A stretch of DNA of 64,000 bases, taken from Liolophura sinensis. Its lineage: Eukaryota > Mollusca > Polyplacophora > Chitonida > Chitonidae. Below the pieces are notes generated by a model that saw only the letters and a program-made list of their open reading frames with translations, ran no database searches and was not told the origin of the DNA. The DNA lies in assembly GCF_032854445.1 (NCBI RefSeq), contig NC_088300.1:3598001-3662000 (forward strand), given 5' to 3'. Each line of letters opens with the position of its first letter. Positions within the stretch are counted from its first letter, which is position 1. The position numbers and the translations under genes were made by a program. Shown piece after piece: positions 13,060 to 27,400 of this stretch.

Positions 13060-13215
13060 GGGTTTTATTCTAACTGCTCACATAAATGAATACAGAGCTG
13101 TAACTTATACACCGGTCCTATATAACACCATGGCTTTAGCAGAATTAGGTATAACAAATATTGTTGTTAACCGCAATTTATTAGTTGTCACTCGTCTAGA
13201 ATCACTCCAAGTGCT
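13060..13215 (+). repeat. Interspersed repeat, copy 1 of a pair with 51.4 kb
   Basis: Shares AGGGTTTTATTCTAACTG, TTTAGCAGAATTA and CGCAATTTATTAGTTGTCAC with CGTCTAGAA... against the segment at 51425-51575 (AGGGTTTTAGTCTAACTG, CTTAAGCAGAATTA, TGCAATTTATTAAACGTCAC). Function unknown; a dispersed element. Confidence 0.5.
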
Positions 13216-13339
13216 GGCACTTTTGGCATCAAAAGGATCAGTTTAAAGTCTTTACGTGCATTTTTACACACAGCTTTCATTACAATACAGTATTATTTTC
13301 TCAACTGGCAGTGAAACAGGGCATTAATTACAGATATGA

Positions 13340-13700
13340 CAGCTTCGGTGGCCTAATGATTAGAGCGCCCGGCTCGAAGTCTGCAGGCCTTGGATCAAAA
13401 CTGGGTCGGGTCATACCAAAGACTTAAAAATGGCACTTGATGCTGTCTCGCTTTGCGCTCATCATTGAGAGGTTAGAGCAAAGACCTTGAGCGGTTGGCC
13501 TCGTGTTAGTAGAGAGTGACTGGGTGTTGTTTCAGGTCTGGTATCTTCGGCATGATACTTCAGGAATTGCAGCACTTTGACATGTACTCGCCATACCACA
13601 TGAAGACATGGTATGTACTCACACCTAATAGCTCCTCATTATCAGATGCTAGTTTGGACATAAAACCTCAAGCATGCATATACGTATACAAATACAGATA
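13340..13700 (+). mobile_element. tRNA-derived SINE, copy A
   Basis: Starts with a tRNA-like head: GGTGGCCTAATGATTAGAGC (box A-like) and GGATCAAAACTGGG (decayed box B). The conserved body follows (GGTCATACCAAAGACTTAAA, GCGCTCATCATTGAGAGGT), and a 3' region near 13660 ends in ATAAAACCT. The same body is present at 42.2 kb and inverted at 52.4-52.7 kb. It resembles V-domain SINEs known from molluscs (for example RUDI-type; name is my inference). Confidence 0.75.
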
Positions 13701-14599
13701 GAGATGTTGTCACACAATTATATCTGTGTGTTAAAGTTGAGTCTTTGATATGCTGCAGGCATCTCATCCCCACGTCCTTTGTTGTGTTTGTGACGAACGA
13801 GGCCAGTGATCACTCCACATCCGTGTATCTTGTCTATTCTACTTCACATTTAACACCTCACATCTGTAGTACAGCCGGGTAAACCCTTTAAGTGATAGAC
13901 CACAGGCCTGTGTTCTTTGGCTGGAAAGTATCTTAAAGTTTGGCACAAAACAGCCCCTTTGTCTTCAAATCTGCGCCACCATACTGCTCCTCTGTTCACC
14001 ATCTCCTGGCTGTGTCAGCGTGATGTCACCTGCTTCACACAACACCCGGCTTCACTCCACCTCAAAGGGTTACCCTCTGCGGTGCCCTCGGAGGAGTTAG
14101 TGGCTGGTTTACCTTATTACAGCACTGGGCACTTGGATGGGCATTTAGTGGACAGGTGTTCTTTAAGCCACTGGATGTAAGCTCGCTCCTACGATATCAT
14201 CATACCTCCAGAGGGAGCAGCTGTTGGATACGCAGACGGTAAAATTTATCATGTCAGTTTTCTGAGCATCACAACCGTACCCTTCTCAAGCAAGTCTGAA
14301 ATGCCCTGCTGAGAATTAAAGCGAACTAGGGGTGCGGGGAAAATAGAGTTTAGTAGATTTAATTAAACCCATATTGAGGCGATCTGGGCGATACTGCGAC
14401 AGGGAGAGCGAAGGAGAGCCGATGAGGTGTGTAAGCTGACAAGCAAAGGCGGAGGAAAGTTCCGCTGCATTGAGAAGACTTTCTAAATGGTGAGAAGTTT
14501 GGTAGAGATAGCTAAACTACGTTCGGGTGCGGACGTTGTTGGTTGTGTAATCCTTTAAACGACGGTTTCTCTTTTGTCCTTTTTTCTGGCAGATTTGTC

Positions 14600-15309
14600 G
14601 GCGTTGGTGAGGCGGGTTAAGTTATCAGAGGACTGTCAAGGTGGCCGTGTCCGTGTGACGTGCAGGCAACACTAGGGGGACCAGGCCAGGCTACAGCGGG
14701 CAGAAGCGTCGTGCACGTGCCGCGCAGTGTCACTATTACGTTACCACTAGCACCATTGAAACACCTCTTACCTATTAACAGTGTCAGGGTACACTCATGC
14801 ATATGCATAATGCTGATAAAGTCTACCCACGTGACTCAGAGAAAGGCTTTATATGAGCTTGTATTAATATGAACTGAGATCTTGGACGGTTTTTGTTAAC
14901 CGGAGTTTCAGCGGGGATACGTTTTGTGCAATGAAAATTGTAATAGAGTCCTTCCTACAGTCTTTGTATTGTTGTGTGGATGTTGCGCCGAGTTACCGCT
15001 GGGGTGAATTGTTAATGATGGATATGTGAAGGATTCGCCTATCAGTGTTGAGGGAAGACGCCTCGGAGTCAGCACCCGGCATTCATATTTATACCTGTGC
15101 GCATATCTCTACATGAAAACGTGTGTGTAAAGTTGCTTAATTTTGCCCGCGGAGGAAATACCTAAGGAGCGAGGATTGAGGGAGATTTTACGGAATAGGG
15201 GAAGGGATTTGTTGGAAACCTCTATGAACAAAGCTGGCTGCGGCGCGGCGTTAGCGTACGGAGAGACTGTCTCGATTTGTGCCCTGTGCCAATCAGCAAG
15301 TCGGGCTTG
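14600..15309 (+). promoter_or_regulatory. Putative promoter / 5' UTR region of the SMOC-like gene
   Basis: This stretch is visibly richer in G+C and in CpG than the flanks (for example around 14640-14720 and 15230-15260). A TATA-like run, ATATTTATAC, lies at 15086-15095, about 220 bp before the first in-frame ATG. No start site can be fixed from the sequence alone. It lies directly upstream of the predicted signal-peptide exon. Confidence 0.3.
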
Positions 15310-15447
15310 ATGGGCAGCGCACGGACAGGAGGCATGCGGCCACAACACACGTGGACACATGCCTATTTACCTTTTTCCGTATTAATTTTATTACTTACAT
15401 CGGACTGTGTGAATTGCTCAGGAGGGACGGGTATAGCGCCCCTACAG
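15310..15447 (+). CDS. SMOC-like exon 1: signal peptide
   Basis: Coding part of the first exon. Two in-frame ATGs exist, at 15310 and 15334. The second has G at -3 and puts the basic/polar N-region directly before a hydrophobic core (residues about 11-22, PFSVLILLLTS), followed by a plausible cleavage site near VNC/SGG. The first adds eight residues (MGSARTGG). The exon ends CTACAG/GTGAGT, a strong donor, in phase 0, which matches the phase-0 start of the Kazal exon 15.5 kb downstream. No other phase-0 signal-peptide exon was noticed before the Kazal exon. The 5' UTR extends upstream by an unknown length. The link to the downstream exons rests on phase and family layout only, with no transcript. 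Confidence 0.72.
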
Positions 15448-18400
15448 GTGAGTGTTGACTGGCTGTCTTAGCGCCAGACTCATGGTGTGGGTATGTGTAG
15501 CGGAGAGTCTGTGTTGTGTTAACCCTAACAAAGTGTGACGGGGCCACGGTGGGTGTTGTTCTTAACCCGATGTCTGCACATCGCGGCCTCTAGCATTTAG
15601 TGATAATAGTTTCTTTAATATAAAAATCTGCTGCTATGAAATGGGTGTGTTATGCGTTAGGCAAGCACATATATAGCCACGAGACAGCCGCTGCCATTAC
15701 ACTGTAGTGCCTTGCTGACACCTTATAACTCTCACCAAACACCCTAAGTGTCAGACTTCAGGCTTGTGGCCCCCAGCCAGTGATACATCCAAACCAATCC
15801 CTGACCACCTAACCGTGTATTAACACACTGTGCTCTAGTTAAACTTTCTCTCAGCCGACAGCTAGGCTTGCTTTCTCAGACGCACGCGGTCTTTGATAGG
15901 GAATGCTTCCCCTAGTGGAATGGTTAAAAGTGTCTTCTGAAAATGTCCGTCCAATAAAATAAAATGAAACTTCCTTGTATCAAATAGACAGAGATAACAG
16001 CCCACTAGGATCATCAGTTTAAATACCACCCCGCTAATGTGAAGTTAGGCACTCATTTATCGTCAGAACGGCATTTGGTGATGTGGAGAAACTTCATTTT
16101 GCGTTCAACTTGCTTTTTCTCCGCTAACCTTTCCCCATTGTTCCTTACTCACCAAGTTACACTACATATTGCAGCCATTGCTACACGTTATTTTGAGTCC
16201 CACATATAATTTTCCATCATCCAATGAAGAATGTATAGCGTCGAAGCAGATTTCAAGGTTGACGAAGTGACGATTTGCACATCACAGTTCATCCGTCTTT
16301 GCCAGTAAAGTCTGGGAAGGACTCTTTTAATAAACCTTGGACCGTTTTACTGGTAAATAGGAGACGTCTGTTCTACCACCCACTGTGCACTCATTTAAGT
16401 TTTCTACCCTCTGTATACTATCACCAGTTTCTATTATATTGTTAAAAACTAGTTGAAAACATGATCTACGAGTAGGGAACTCAATCACCTGTTAAGACCT
16501 GTGACATAGCAGTGACAAATATGTTGTCCCATCGTTGTTATAATTGGTATATAAAGACGTACACTTCACACATAAATGGGCTGGTATTTTGTTACCGAAA
16601 TAATTATGCTTTTCTGAAAGGAAATAAATCAAGTTCTAAATACTTCAGACGTATGCATGGAGGTTATGGGTAAGGTAGGGTAGGCTTGAGGCGCACCGGT
16701 GGGACAAGGAACCTGCAGGTGACGATGGTCGGGGAGGGGGGGGGGGGGTGACTGAGTAAGGGGATAGAGACCAGGCGATGAGAGGAATGTTAGATCTAAT
16801 TAGTGTTATGTTGTGTTATGTGATCCTGTTTGTGTGGCAGGATTAAGTATCGCAGAGAGACAGTGACACCTGGAACTCAACACGCCGTGTTCACGCCATA
16901 GTCTCTGACACGTTTCTCCCTCTACAGTCGCTCTGCTAGGCTTTGATCTTTCGCGTAATTACGCAGCTTTTCAAGTCACCTTGCAGGTATACGAAAAAGT
17001 TGTCACAGGTGATCAGCGATGTATTCACCCGACGATCGACTTATCGCAAGAAATACAGTCTTTGACAGATAGAAAAGCAAGCCACATTTTACCCATTGCA
17101 TTCGGGTATTTATCACGTCATGACAACTAGACATCACATGAAGTTACGCTAGGCAAACTTATTGATAGTGCTATTCCAAGTAATTGTTTTTAAAAGATGT
17201 GCCGTTCCACTAGGGACTTGCTTGGCAGTGTGTTCGTGAGAGTTAGAATACATGGCCAGTTATGACGTCAAAATATATGGTCAGTTATGTTTATCATGAA
17301 GTCATGTGATATCGTCAATTATTGCCATCATAAATTCAGATGATATGATGAGTCGGCTCGGAGTCAGATAATGTTTTGAGCTATCACTGTTGACTTAGAG
17401 TCAAAGGATATTGAGTGGCATTGTCCTGTTGTTGGAGTTAGATGGTATATATGGTGACTTATTTCTGACAGTATTCTGAGATTGTTTTGTCCTGGAATCT
17501 TATCGTCTGCTGTGTTGGTTTTATCATGTATTTTGGTACAGACCAGTTTTTGTCATGCGAACATAAATGTCTAATCCTGATTTGTCACATCAAAGTGAGT
17601 GGACTGTTCGCATTTGCAGTCGTGAAGCTAATACGTGTAACATCCCATATCTTTGTCACTAAAACTCTCTTTATGTTCTTATGGGCCATTGTATGCAATC
17701 TTACATGGTGATGGAAAGGGCTGGTAAGGGCAATACAGGACACATTCTAACATGTTGGTCTTATGTAAATGGGATGTATATATATGTATAGAGAGAGGGA
17801 ATTTAGGTATAGGCACATTATCACACATTCGTTCACCACTCATCCACCGTAATGGACTTTCCAGATCAATGATAACAACACCAGTTAAAACCCTAAAAGT
17901 TAAAAAACCCTAAAAGTTAAAAACAAACTAAAAAAGAACCAATCAAGTATATTAGATGAGAAATTAGAAAGGAGTCAGATAAAGAGAAGAAGTTAACAGT
18001 TTTTATACTCCTTAAAGAAGCAACAAATGCTTCAAGGTTGTAAGTTTAAACTGTATTCAGTTCGGGCATCTTGCTAGTTTATGATCGAAATATGCCTATG
18101 TATTTTGCTGATTTATTCAACACTGTGCATATAAATCTTCCAGGTAAGCTGCTTTGATAATAACATACAGAGCGAATATTAACTTTCTGTACTCTCTGAA
18201 ACGACATTGGCTCAACTACAAACATCAAAGCTGAACGCCATGGTGCTTTGATGCGTATAGAATGAGCTGGTGAAAAGCGAATGCTGGAAATGAGGGTGAC
18301 CTACAAATGACGTAAGACTCATTCGTTATAGAAATCCTCTCAAGAGATAGAAGGGATTTTGGAACTGTAAAAGGGGTAGGGGTTTATGTTTGACAAGGCT

Positions 18401-21400
18401 TCATAGCCCATCAAGTAGATACTTAAGTTTCTTGACATTAGTTGTCCTCTTGTCTCAGTGAACAAGATTCCATTGGTATGACCAAGCCAATTGGGGACAA
18501 TGAGTGCCATAGAGACCAAGCCAGGTGGGGACAATGAGTGCCATACTGACACATGCGACTCTTCAATGCATCCTGCTTTAAGTAGACATATATGAAGTCA
18601 TGTGAAGTGTAAATCATGCTCAAGTAAAAATATTTCAAAATTTGATTTGGGTGTGAAATTGAAATTGCACATCACGACAAATTCAAATTGGCTAGAATAT
18701 TCCCGCTGTGATAAATTCTTGTATGTCATTATAAAATGCCATTTGTTATGATGACGCCCTATACCATATTCATGTTTTTAGTGCGAATTCAAAATAGTGT
18801 GGGTGGGAATGAACCGAGACAGAATATGTTTCCTTGAGGGCGTGTAATAACAGTATGCTGTTGGTTCGTCCAGGTGAAGATTCTCTGAGAGGAGAATTTC
18901 TCACCAAACTGTCATCTGTACTGCATTGAACTGCATCAGTAACAACTTCCAGATACTTGATACTAAACCGTCCATTCAGTTACTTTATTTATGTATACAA
19001 GTTAAGTTATTTTATATATGTTAAGATTCTAACAAGGTAGCCTGGGTACACCAAGTAAATCCAGGCGATATCTCTTGATACCATGTAATTTACTGGCCGT
19101 GTAAGCCTGCAGTCGCTTATGCATCAATGGCTCAACAAGCCATACCACAAAGCTGGCATTTACAGATATCCCTTGATCTGGATTTCAGTTGTACGATATC
19201 GATAATGTATTTTTGATATCATTTGAATCGAGCCGTTCCTTTTTTATCAGACAACGCTAAGCTCATTCTCAATGTGAATCAATACATGTACATGTGAATT
19301 CTGGATTTAGGATGATCATAGCGCTATTGACTTGAAGTATTCGAGTGAGGGAATCGAGAAAATCATTTATTTGACTGATTTATTTGAACGTTTTGAAATG
19401 CTGATTACCTCGACAATTTGACACTGTGGGTTATTTAGTTGTAAACATCACATGATTGATTTTTATGTTTGTCTTTGCTTGGTGTTTTTACACGAAAAGA
19501 AGGGTTATTTCAGTGCATAATTAGAATGAAGTCTAGCTGTATAAACATTTGTATTCTTCGAAAACCAAAATAAATACAGCGCTATCACGAGTACAAGGTA
19601 CTTGTGGAGCAAATTACAGTGGATTCGGTGTGCAAAACTTATCTTCTTCTCACCCCGCTTATTGTCGTAATTGCCGGAAATAGTCCTTTGTAGACATTCT
19701 ATAAGTTTATGTGTTAGGTTTACGGGACCTGTGCAGTTCGCTACAGCATGTGAGTAACATTTATTCAGATGTCGATTTTTGTAATCCTCCCACTACGGTG
19801 TGTGGTTGTCTTCTGGCGATAGCCCGTGGTAAAGTATGTTTTGTATGTGTTTTCTTTTGACTTCTCAAAATATCTAACAATAGTCGTCTCATTACCTCCG
19901 TGTAACTTCTCACAGCTTGCCAATGGCGATTTGGGTTTAATCATTCCTGAAGCCGCGTGAAATGACATGTACACGTGCGTTTAAGGGTTTAGCTGTTGTA
20001 CTTCCATCGCACATCAGCGCCTCCCAGAGAGAAGAACCAAAGGAATACAAATGGTTCACGGCCCATTGATTATCCGCCGCGGGCTAATATACCATTATCT
20101 CCAGCAAGACTATAACTGCTGGTTTGGAAACGGCACATTCCATGAAATAACGTCGTAAGCCTAATACCTAATTTAGCATTGAAGCCATTTTATTATTTAA
20201 CCATATACGGTCATAACATTTCAATAGCATTTACCAGACAAATTAATTATGTCTGAAAACATAAAGATGCCTTTTAAGCATCTGGGAAATACGAAAAAGG
20301 GAGCCATTTGATTATACTATCATGATTAATAGTTGTGATGACCGTATTGTTCATGTATCCTACAGTTTGGAAAGCTTTTCTGCAATTTTAACGTTTGCCC
20401 ATGTTGGCCGATCTCATCTTTTCTCATGTCCAGACTGCCGTCAGTTGGTCAGTGTGAACGTAATCGCGGCTTTTTCACAGCCCAATGGGACAGTCTTAGC
20501 TGTATGCTTGTATTTGATTATGATCATGAGCTCGTCTGAAGTTTGAGAGGTCCATACAGACCGGTGTTTGATAGATGGCCCATGAGCAGCACATCAGGAG
20601 ACACACTACGTGTTTCACGCCCACAGAGAGCAGCAGACACAGTGCGCACCGCCTCGCCTCGTGAGTGCCCATATGACTGTACTACTCTGATCACTTTATT
20701 CCTACCTTATTTCACTGTCTATACACACGTTTTTGACAATGTCTCATTGTAACAGCTCATTCGGTTTAAAATTGCACGGTTGTGGCATAGATTTCGAGAG
20801 TTCGTTTAGTCCAGGTTTATTTGTAGTTGTTAGTTGAAGAAAAAGAAATTTTCGTAATTTCAGTATTAAACGAGAACCATGAATCAAAGCTGAGTATCGC
20901 GGATTTATATAGTATTGAGTATAAATTTGTTCTTTTCTGATAAAATCCTGCTTTTTCTTTCACCAGTGCTAACATAAATGATATGATTTAAGATGTGGTG
21001 TAATAGGTCCGTTGCTTCTGTAATAAATTTAATTAATTTCCTTTTGCATCATGCTGCCTGGGATTTTACCAATGTTTTTGTCTCTATAACTGTTGGATTT
21101 ATCATATACAGACGTCTAATTTTGATCCTCCCAGTGGTTGAGAGCGGCTACAACATACCATAAAAACTTGACATAAAAGACATGCCTGACTCCGTGGACA
21201 CGTTCTGAGCCGCTGTACATATTAGACAGGTGAAGTAAAAAGTCCACAAAAAGGGTAATGATGATGATATCGCATTTAATGGGCCGTTAACATGGTTGTT
21301 AAACACACTCTTCAGATAAGCTAATACACCGTCCCCCTTACCCAGTCTTATGTATATACAAACACCACATTCGGAGCAAACGACTGACTGGGTATCCACC

Positions 21401-24400
21401 GTGTATGGTACCAGCGTATTCTTTCTTTATGTGATGAGTGGTTGGAAAGTAACAGACTTGAGTGAAAAAGTGACGCATGCATTTATCAAATGCTTGCGGC
21501 TTTACTCTTCGGTATACAGACAAATTTTTAACTGACGAATTTCCTTTAAGTTCACGTTAGTTCAATCTTGACACAAGTTGTAATATGTCCAGAAGACAGT
21601 TAGTGTTCATGAAGAAGTTATAAGATGCAGTTTAGCTTTATATGGCTGGATGGGTTAAGACTTTATAAATGTATTATTCTGGTGAGGTAACTTATGATCG
21701 TCATCCTAAAGGCTGATCTGTCAAACAAAATCAATACGCAAAGAACAATCGCTTTCATAAATATGTACATAAATACCCCGCGTTAATGTTCGGTCCCATT
21801 TTCCTAACCAATGTTCGGTCCCATTTTCCTAACTAATGTTCGGTCCCATTTTCCTAACCAATGTTCGGTCCCATTTTCCTAACCAACAAGTGAGAATGTG
21901 TGATATGGATTGGTCATGCGAGTATTTACTTGGGATATCCATATGGATTAACTTTGAAAGACTGGTACAGGATTACCGAATGTGATTTCTCGTTCTGTTT
22001 GGATGCAGCCAGGAATGCCAAAGACGAGAGGTATTTTTGAAAGGCCACCACCCGATTTCCTCATCATGCAGCCTCCCAATATATCTCACTATCGAAAAAT
22101 TAAGTTTGGTTGAAAACTATAACACATTGCTGATAATCTCTGTAGGTCGGTGTAACACATCTGGGTGATTTATATCTGAGTACAGACAGGCCAACCAATC
22201 TAAAGCCAACTAGTAGCAGTATTTAATCACGTTGCATAAACTTTGGCCACTTTTGGCGCACTGTATTCCCGTAACAACGGAAAGGCCATGTCCCTTGGCA
22301 AACCGGGATAAAAGACCAAAACGTCGTGAAATAACCATACCAGAGTTATTAGAATAAACTTTGGGAATTAAATTAATAAACCTCGTAAGTTAAGTTATTT
22401 CAGGGAATTCTGTACTGTATCATGCACGCAAACAGCTGCCTGCATGTAGCTGACAGCAGAAACTAAAATCTCAAAACACCAGATTCCTTAGGGCTAAATA
22501 GCCAAGAGACGCGCTAGCAGATGGTAATTACAGTTGACACGTAATAACATAACTGGTGTACGGTTTATTTTGTAGCAGTGGTTGCGTCTCAGCGATATCA
22601 GACGAGGACCGTTGGCTGCTTAATCAGACGCTGTCATCTCGCAGATTTCGCTAGATCTGTTACAACATGCTGTTTGGTAAGGCACCTCTGAACGCGCTTG
22701 CCTGTTTCACGTCGTCGGTGAGGGAAATTTCTGGCGTAATCAACTTAACTGACATTGCTATTTCTTTTCATTCCCCTTGCACAGCGGCTAATTAAAAGAC
22801 GAAATGTTTAGATTGTTCCGAGGAGTTTGAGGCGAACTTTCGCGTCTTTCGCAAGGATTTATCTCTGCATTTACAGAGTCAGATTGAACGTTTTATCTCC
22901 TTCCAAAAAGTTTGAAATTGGATCTTGAGCAGATCTCTCAAAGCAGCTTTTTTAATTGAATTCAATTCCGTAACATGTCAGTATTTTACGACGATAGATG
23001 CAAACCGACCCACTTGGTGAAGAGATAACCTAGGTTTATTTCCGTATGCCTAGCTAGTTGGAACAGTGGTGAGATGTGGACGTATAAACACCACTTTCTA
23101 TACGATTCACAAGTGAAAGCTAATGAGTACATTTGAAATGTTATTTGGTACTCCAGATTACGTATTGTGCTTGAGTCGTAAAGTTTTAGTTCCATTATCG
23201 TGTGTCCAAGGGCGCAAACTTCCGCCGTACAAATAAGTACATGTACATACATGCATGGTTATAAACATGATGCCAGGGGATGTATAAGCTGCTATCATTT
23301 CAGCATTTACATGGACTGTGGGAATAAAACCCTTACTGAGGGTTTTGACATGAGGTTACGAGTCACCGGTTTCGAATATCACAATGTCTTAGCTGCTCTA
23401 GTTGTTTTCTCCATGCTGCAGTCTTTTGCATTGTAATTATTTTAAACTTGGCCCTCTCTGGTTCCGTCGTTTAAAGCGTCATTATCGTAGCAGTCGACCG
23501 ACCATAGAAGAATGGTGTCACAGGCTGCTCTCGCTGGGTCGACTGTGACACTTCAGTGTTTCCATTGAGGTGACCTAGCCCTAGTGTTCCCTAGCCCTAG
23601 TGTTCCCTAGCCCTAGTGTCCCCTAACCCTAGTGTTCCATAGCCCTAGTGTTCCGTAGCCCTAATGTTCCTTATCCCGCTCCTTCATAATTCCGTCTGAT
23701 CCCGGGCATAGAGGCCGTATATTTAGAACGTTGAACGTTGGAAAAATGAACAGTTGCAATCAAAGCGCAACTCAGATACATATATTGATTATCGACTACA
23801 ACTTACAACTAGCATGGTACAGTATCTGAATGCTGATTTCATTCATTCGCCTCTATAGAACATTCCTTGCGTCTTTCCAACATCTGCGAAAACTGTTGAC
23901 TGCTTTTCTTTGTATGAATGCGTCTTTGTTTCGTACTTTATATGCTTTCTTAATTTTTTGGTGGTTTGTGTTGAATAATATTTTGGGAATTGGCGATTAT
24001 TGACCTGAAAAGTTCATTTTGGTTGACGGCTGGTATACGAAAGTCTGTTTAGACGCCTAGCTTTATTGATGAGGCCGCAAGGTGAAATCCAAGTCATATT
24101 GGTTCGACAGTGACTTTGAATCAGGAAGAGTGTCAGAATGTCGTCTGCACAGGTTCTTCAGTGAAACTTACCTGCGTCATATAAGTGAAATAGTCCTAAA
24201 CAAACCACTGAAACTCAATCTAATGAATAAATAAACAGAGCCTAAAACACCACTTCAGCATGCACTTGTTCATCGAATATTGTTATTATGGGGGTCGTCC
24301 TTCATTTCAGTTATATAAACTTTAAAAGACAGAAGGCAAATTGTGAGAAGTAGCAAATGATTAGGTCTCAGGCTAGTCTCTTTGAGTATCCTTACATTAA

Positions 24401-27400
24401 CAGCTGTGTATGTAGGTCCAGGATTTATATTCTTCCTGCGGATTTCTGTTTTAGTGCTCAAGCTGGAAAGCTTTCTTATATTCGTTTGATGTTCATCATT
24501 ATATGGACTATCAGAGTGCACGCGTTTTACACAATTCGGCTGACAGACGGTGTGTAAACGTTGCTGTACGTCCTGACGTCCTGTGTGGGAAGGGAGATAC
24601 CCTCCACTGACTGCTCACCTGAATGATGTCGACTAAGTCCGGGGGTGAAGCTGTGGCATCCGCCCACTCCCACATCATTTACCTTTGTACTAATCTTCCA
24701 TTAGCCCACTGTAAGGAAATATCACTTCACGAAGCCTTTCATCTGACGATCCATAATTGAATCACCGCTTGAGAACTTTCTCCATTGACAAAAAACGGTT
24801 GCACACGTTTCACTGTATGATTGTTTGGCAGCACTTTAGGCAAGAGCGACGTCATCTTGAAGGTGAAACCGAACTGGTTCCATTGAGCCGAGTCTATACC
24901 CGGATATATTCTCGCGTTGTCGCTCGATTTAACTCAGGGAGTAATTAAGACAAATTTTCATGTTTTTCCGGGCAAGGGGCTTACCTTGTTCGCATACAGC
25001 TCGGATTGTAGCCAGATTGTGTGTCGCATTTGATTAAGATCTTGCCGGGAACTCTCTAAGTTCCACACCCAAACCTTGTGTTTGTATGTATAGCGTGCTC
25101 CAAACGTCTCGCTAAATTAAATAAGCAGTGATATTAAGTCCAGATGCAGCTTGCTCTTTCTCAGATTATCTGATCCGCTTGGCCCTGTAGCCGAAAAACC
25201 ACAGCCAAGTGTGGCATACTGGGTTCCTAGACAGGGGATTTAACTTCCGCTTGTCTAAGACAGACGAGCCCCCTCCCTCCGCACCCCCATCCCCCACTCC
25301 CACCTCCACCCACCCAGCCATCACAGTGCACGGAAGGGATGAGCCGTGTTACCTAGATTGCACAGCCCGGCGCGTCGCGGTGAGGGACACGTCTGGACTA
25401 GGGCTTACCACATACCACTACACACTCCTACACATTTGTAAAAAAATCTCCTTATTCAAAAACCGGATTTTAATATTTTATTGTACGCAGTTGTGTTTTT
25501 TTTTTGAAAAGGATCTGATATAATAAAAGTGCCGTTGTACAAATTAAGTGACAAAAGACAGAAAAACACTGTGACATTAGTGTGATGTGAAGTCTGGCTT
25601 AACGTGGATAATTTGTGTATGACCTAAAGTCCAGCATGCATCCTAATCCCATTGAGGATTCTTTCGCGTGGATGTAATAAGTTTTAATAAATTCTACGTC
25701 GTTTAATTTTGTGCATGCAAGATTAGACAATTCCAGGAATATTTAATTTCGTGAAATAGTTTTGTCTGACAGTAACACGTACAGTGAAGCAATAAACAAG
25801 GCAGCAGGCACCTTAATAGTTCAGCTATCCAAAATTCAGTCCAAATATAGGCAAAGTCAACTATAACGATGGAGTTAACACTTTCGTAAAAGCAATTGAA
25901 CATGCTAAGTTGAATTATATTGAGAAGGGTTATCTGTAAATATGTATACCTAAGTGTTGAGTAGCCTGAACGACTGGCCCTTCAAAACATTACTGGATTT
26001 ACTTTTGATCATTTTCTTAACGAAAATACTTATATACAGAAGTGTTTTCCAATACGCACATTCACCCAGAGTTACCCGTGAAGACGGTTGGACAGTATGT
26101 GTGAGCTGAGGAAGGAATTTGATTATGACCGAAATCATGCATGCCTACATGTGAGATACAGTGCCTTTAACATCGACAATCCATGTAACAATGATGTGGT
26201 TGCGTCAGTGACTGTTTTAGCTGCTCCCATTATCTTGTCCCCCGGCGCACGGCTCGGCATTCCACGATTAAAGTATCCCCCACCCCCTATCCCTTTAGCC
26301 TAGTTCTTTTAAAATTTGAGACAGATATTAGTAGTGTTCAAAGCAGAATATTACTTTTCTTTACCAGCCTTTTTGAAACGTAAAGATATGACTATGTTGT
26401 TCGTTAGATGGTCTCACGTCAGAAAAAAGAAACTCAATATTCCTGCGAGAATTACACATATATGGGTTAAAATGAGCAGACCAGGTGCCCCAAAATTTAG
26501 AAGAAATAGGGTACTTCAGTGCCGATGGCCGAACGCACCTTGCGGTCTCGGACGTCTTCCGCCCCTCACCTTTCTAATTTTGTGATCCTGTTTGATGACA
26601 ATCTCCTAAAGGAGCATCCCCCTAGGGTGTAATTTGACCAGATATACTAATGGTGGTACTTCATACAGCGGGCGTCACTACAAACATTGCCAGAGGGGAC
26701 TGTGGATATCAACTACACGATAACACGCCCTGTTTATCCCCAATTTATGGCAACGACGATAGATCACTTACAAAGACACCAGCAGCATTCGTACATGTCC
26801 GACCGTGATATGTGTCTATCCATTGGTATCTGTATTTTCGCCTTGTGGCTTTGTTGCAGTCTGATTTGTTGGTGTCAACGTAATGCGGTCAGTCACAAGC
26901 GATTTGTGCTGTGTTCATTGTGTTTAAAGGTAGAGTTGGGGATATTTTTCGCGACGATTCGCTCATTGAACATTTTCTATCTCATGAAGGACAAGCATGT
27001 CACTAGAACTGTACTGCAATGTTAGCGTTGAGAATAACCATTAGGATATTCAGTAATAACTTTGGTGGACGAGATATTTGTTCTTTTGGTACGATTGTAT
27101 ACACGCGCACACACGCACGCACACACACACATATGTATATTTTCATTCAGACTTCAAAATAATATTTGTGGACTTCATGTGTTGAAACGATATTACATCG
27201 TGTGAATGTTGACGGTGATTATCGAAAGGATCTGTACCTAACTGAGCCACAACCTGTTATAGCATGCTGACACCGTGCACTGGTGGGAATCTCTCTAGCA
27301 TTACTTCAGGTTACATTAAGCATGTGATAATAGATGCGTAAAGCTTAATAAAACAGTGTAAACATTTTTTGGTCCTGGGTTCTTTTTACAGAACAGCTTC

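Larger units (their letters stand above)
4905..14599. other. Intergenic region without recognised genes
   Basis: Apart from the repeats at 5655, 6558, 8550, 10605, 11556 and 13060-13700, I see no coding signal. The open frames are under 105 codons, overlap on both strands and carry no domain motifs. The 5' LTR of the BEL/Pao element should lie near the left end if it survives, but no LTR boundary could be defined. Both ends of a further upstream gene are absent. Confidence 0.6.

Noticed and set aside
13340-13420. tRNA gene
   Set aside because: Box A- and B-like sequences belong to the head of a SINE. The anticodon arm and acceptor stem do not pair properly.
23576-23671. Interstitial telomere repeat
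   Set aside because: The CCCTAG core looks telomeric, but the period is 16 bp with a TGTTCC insert.
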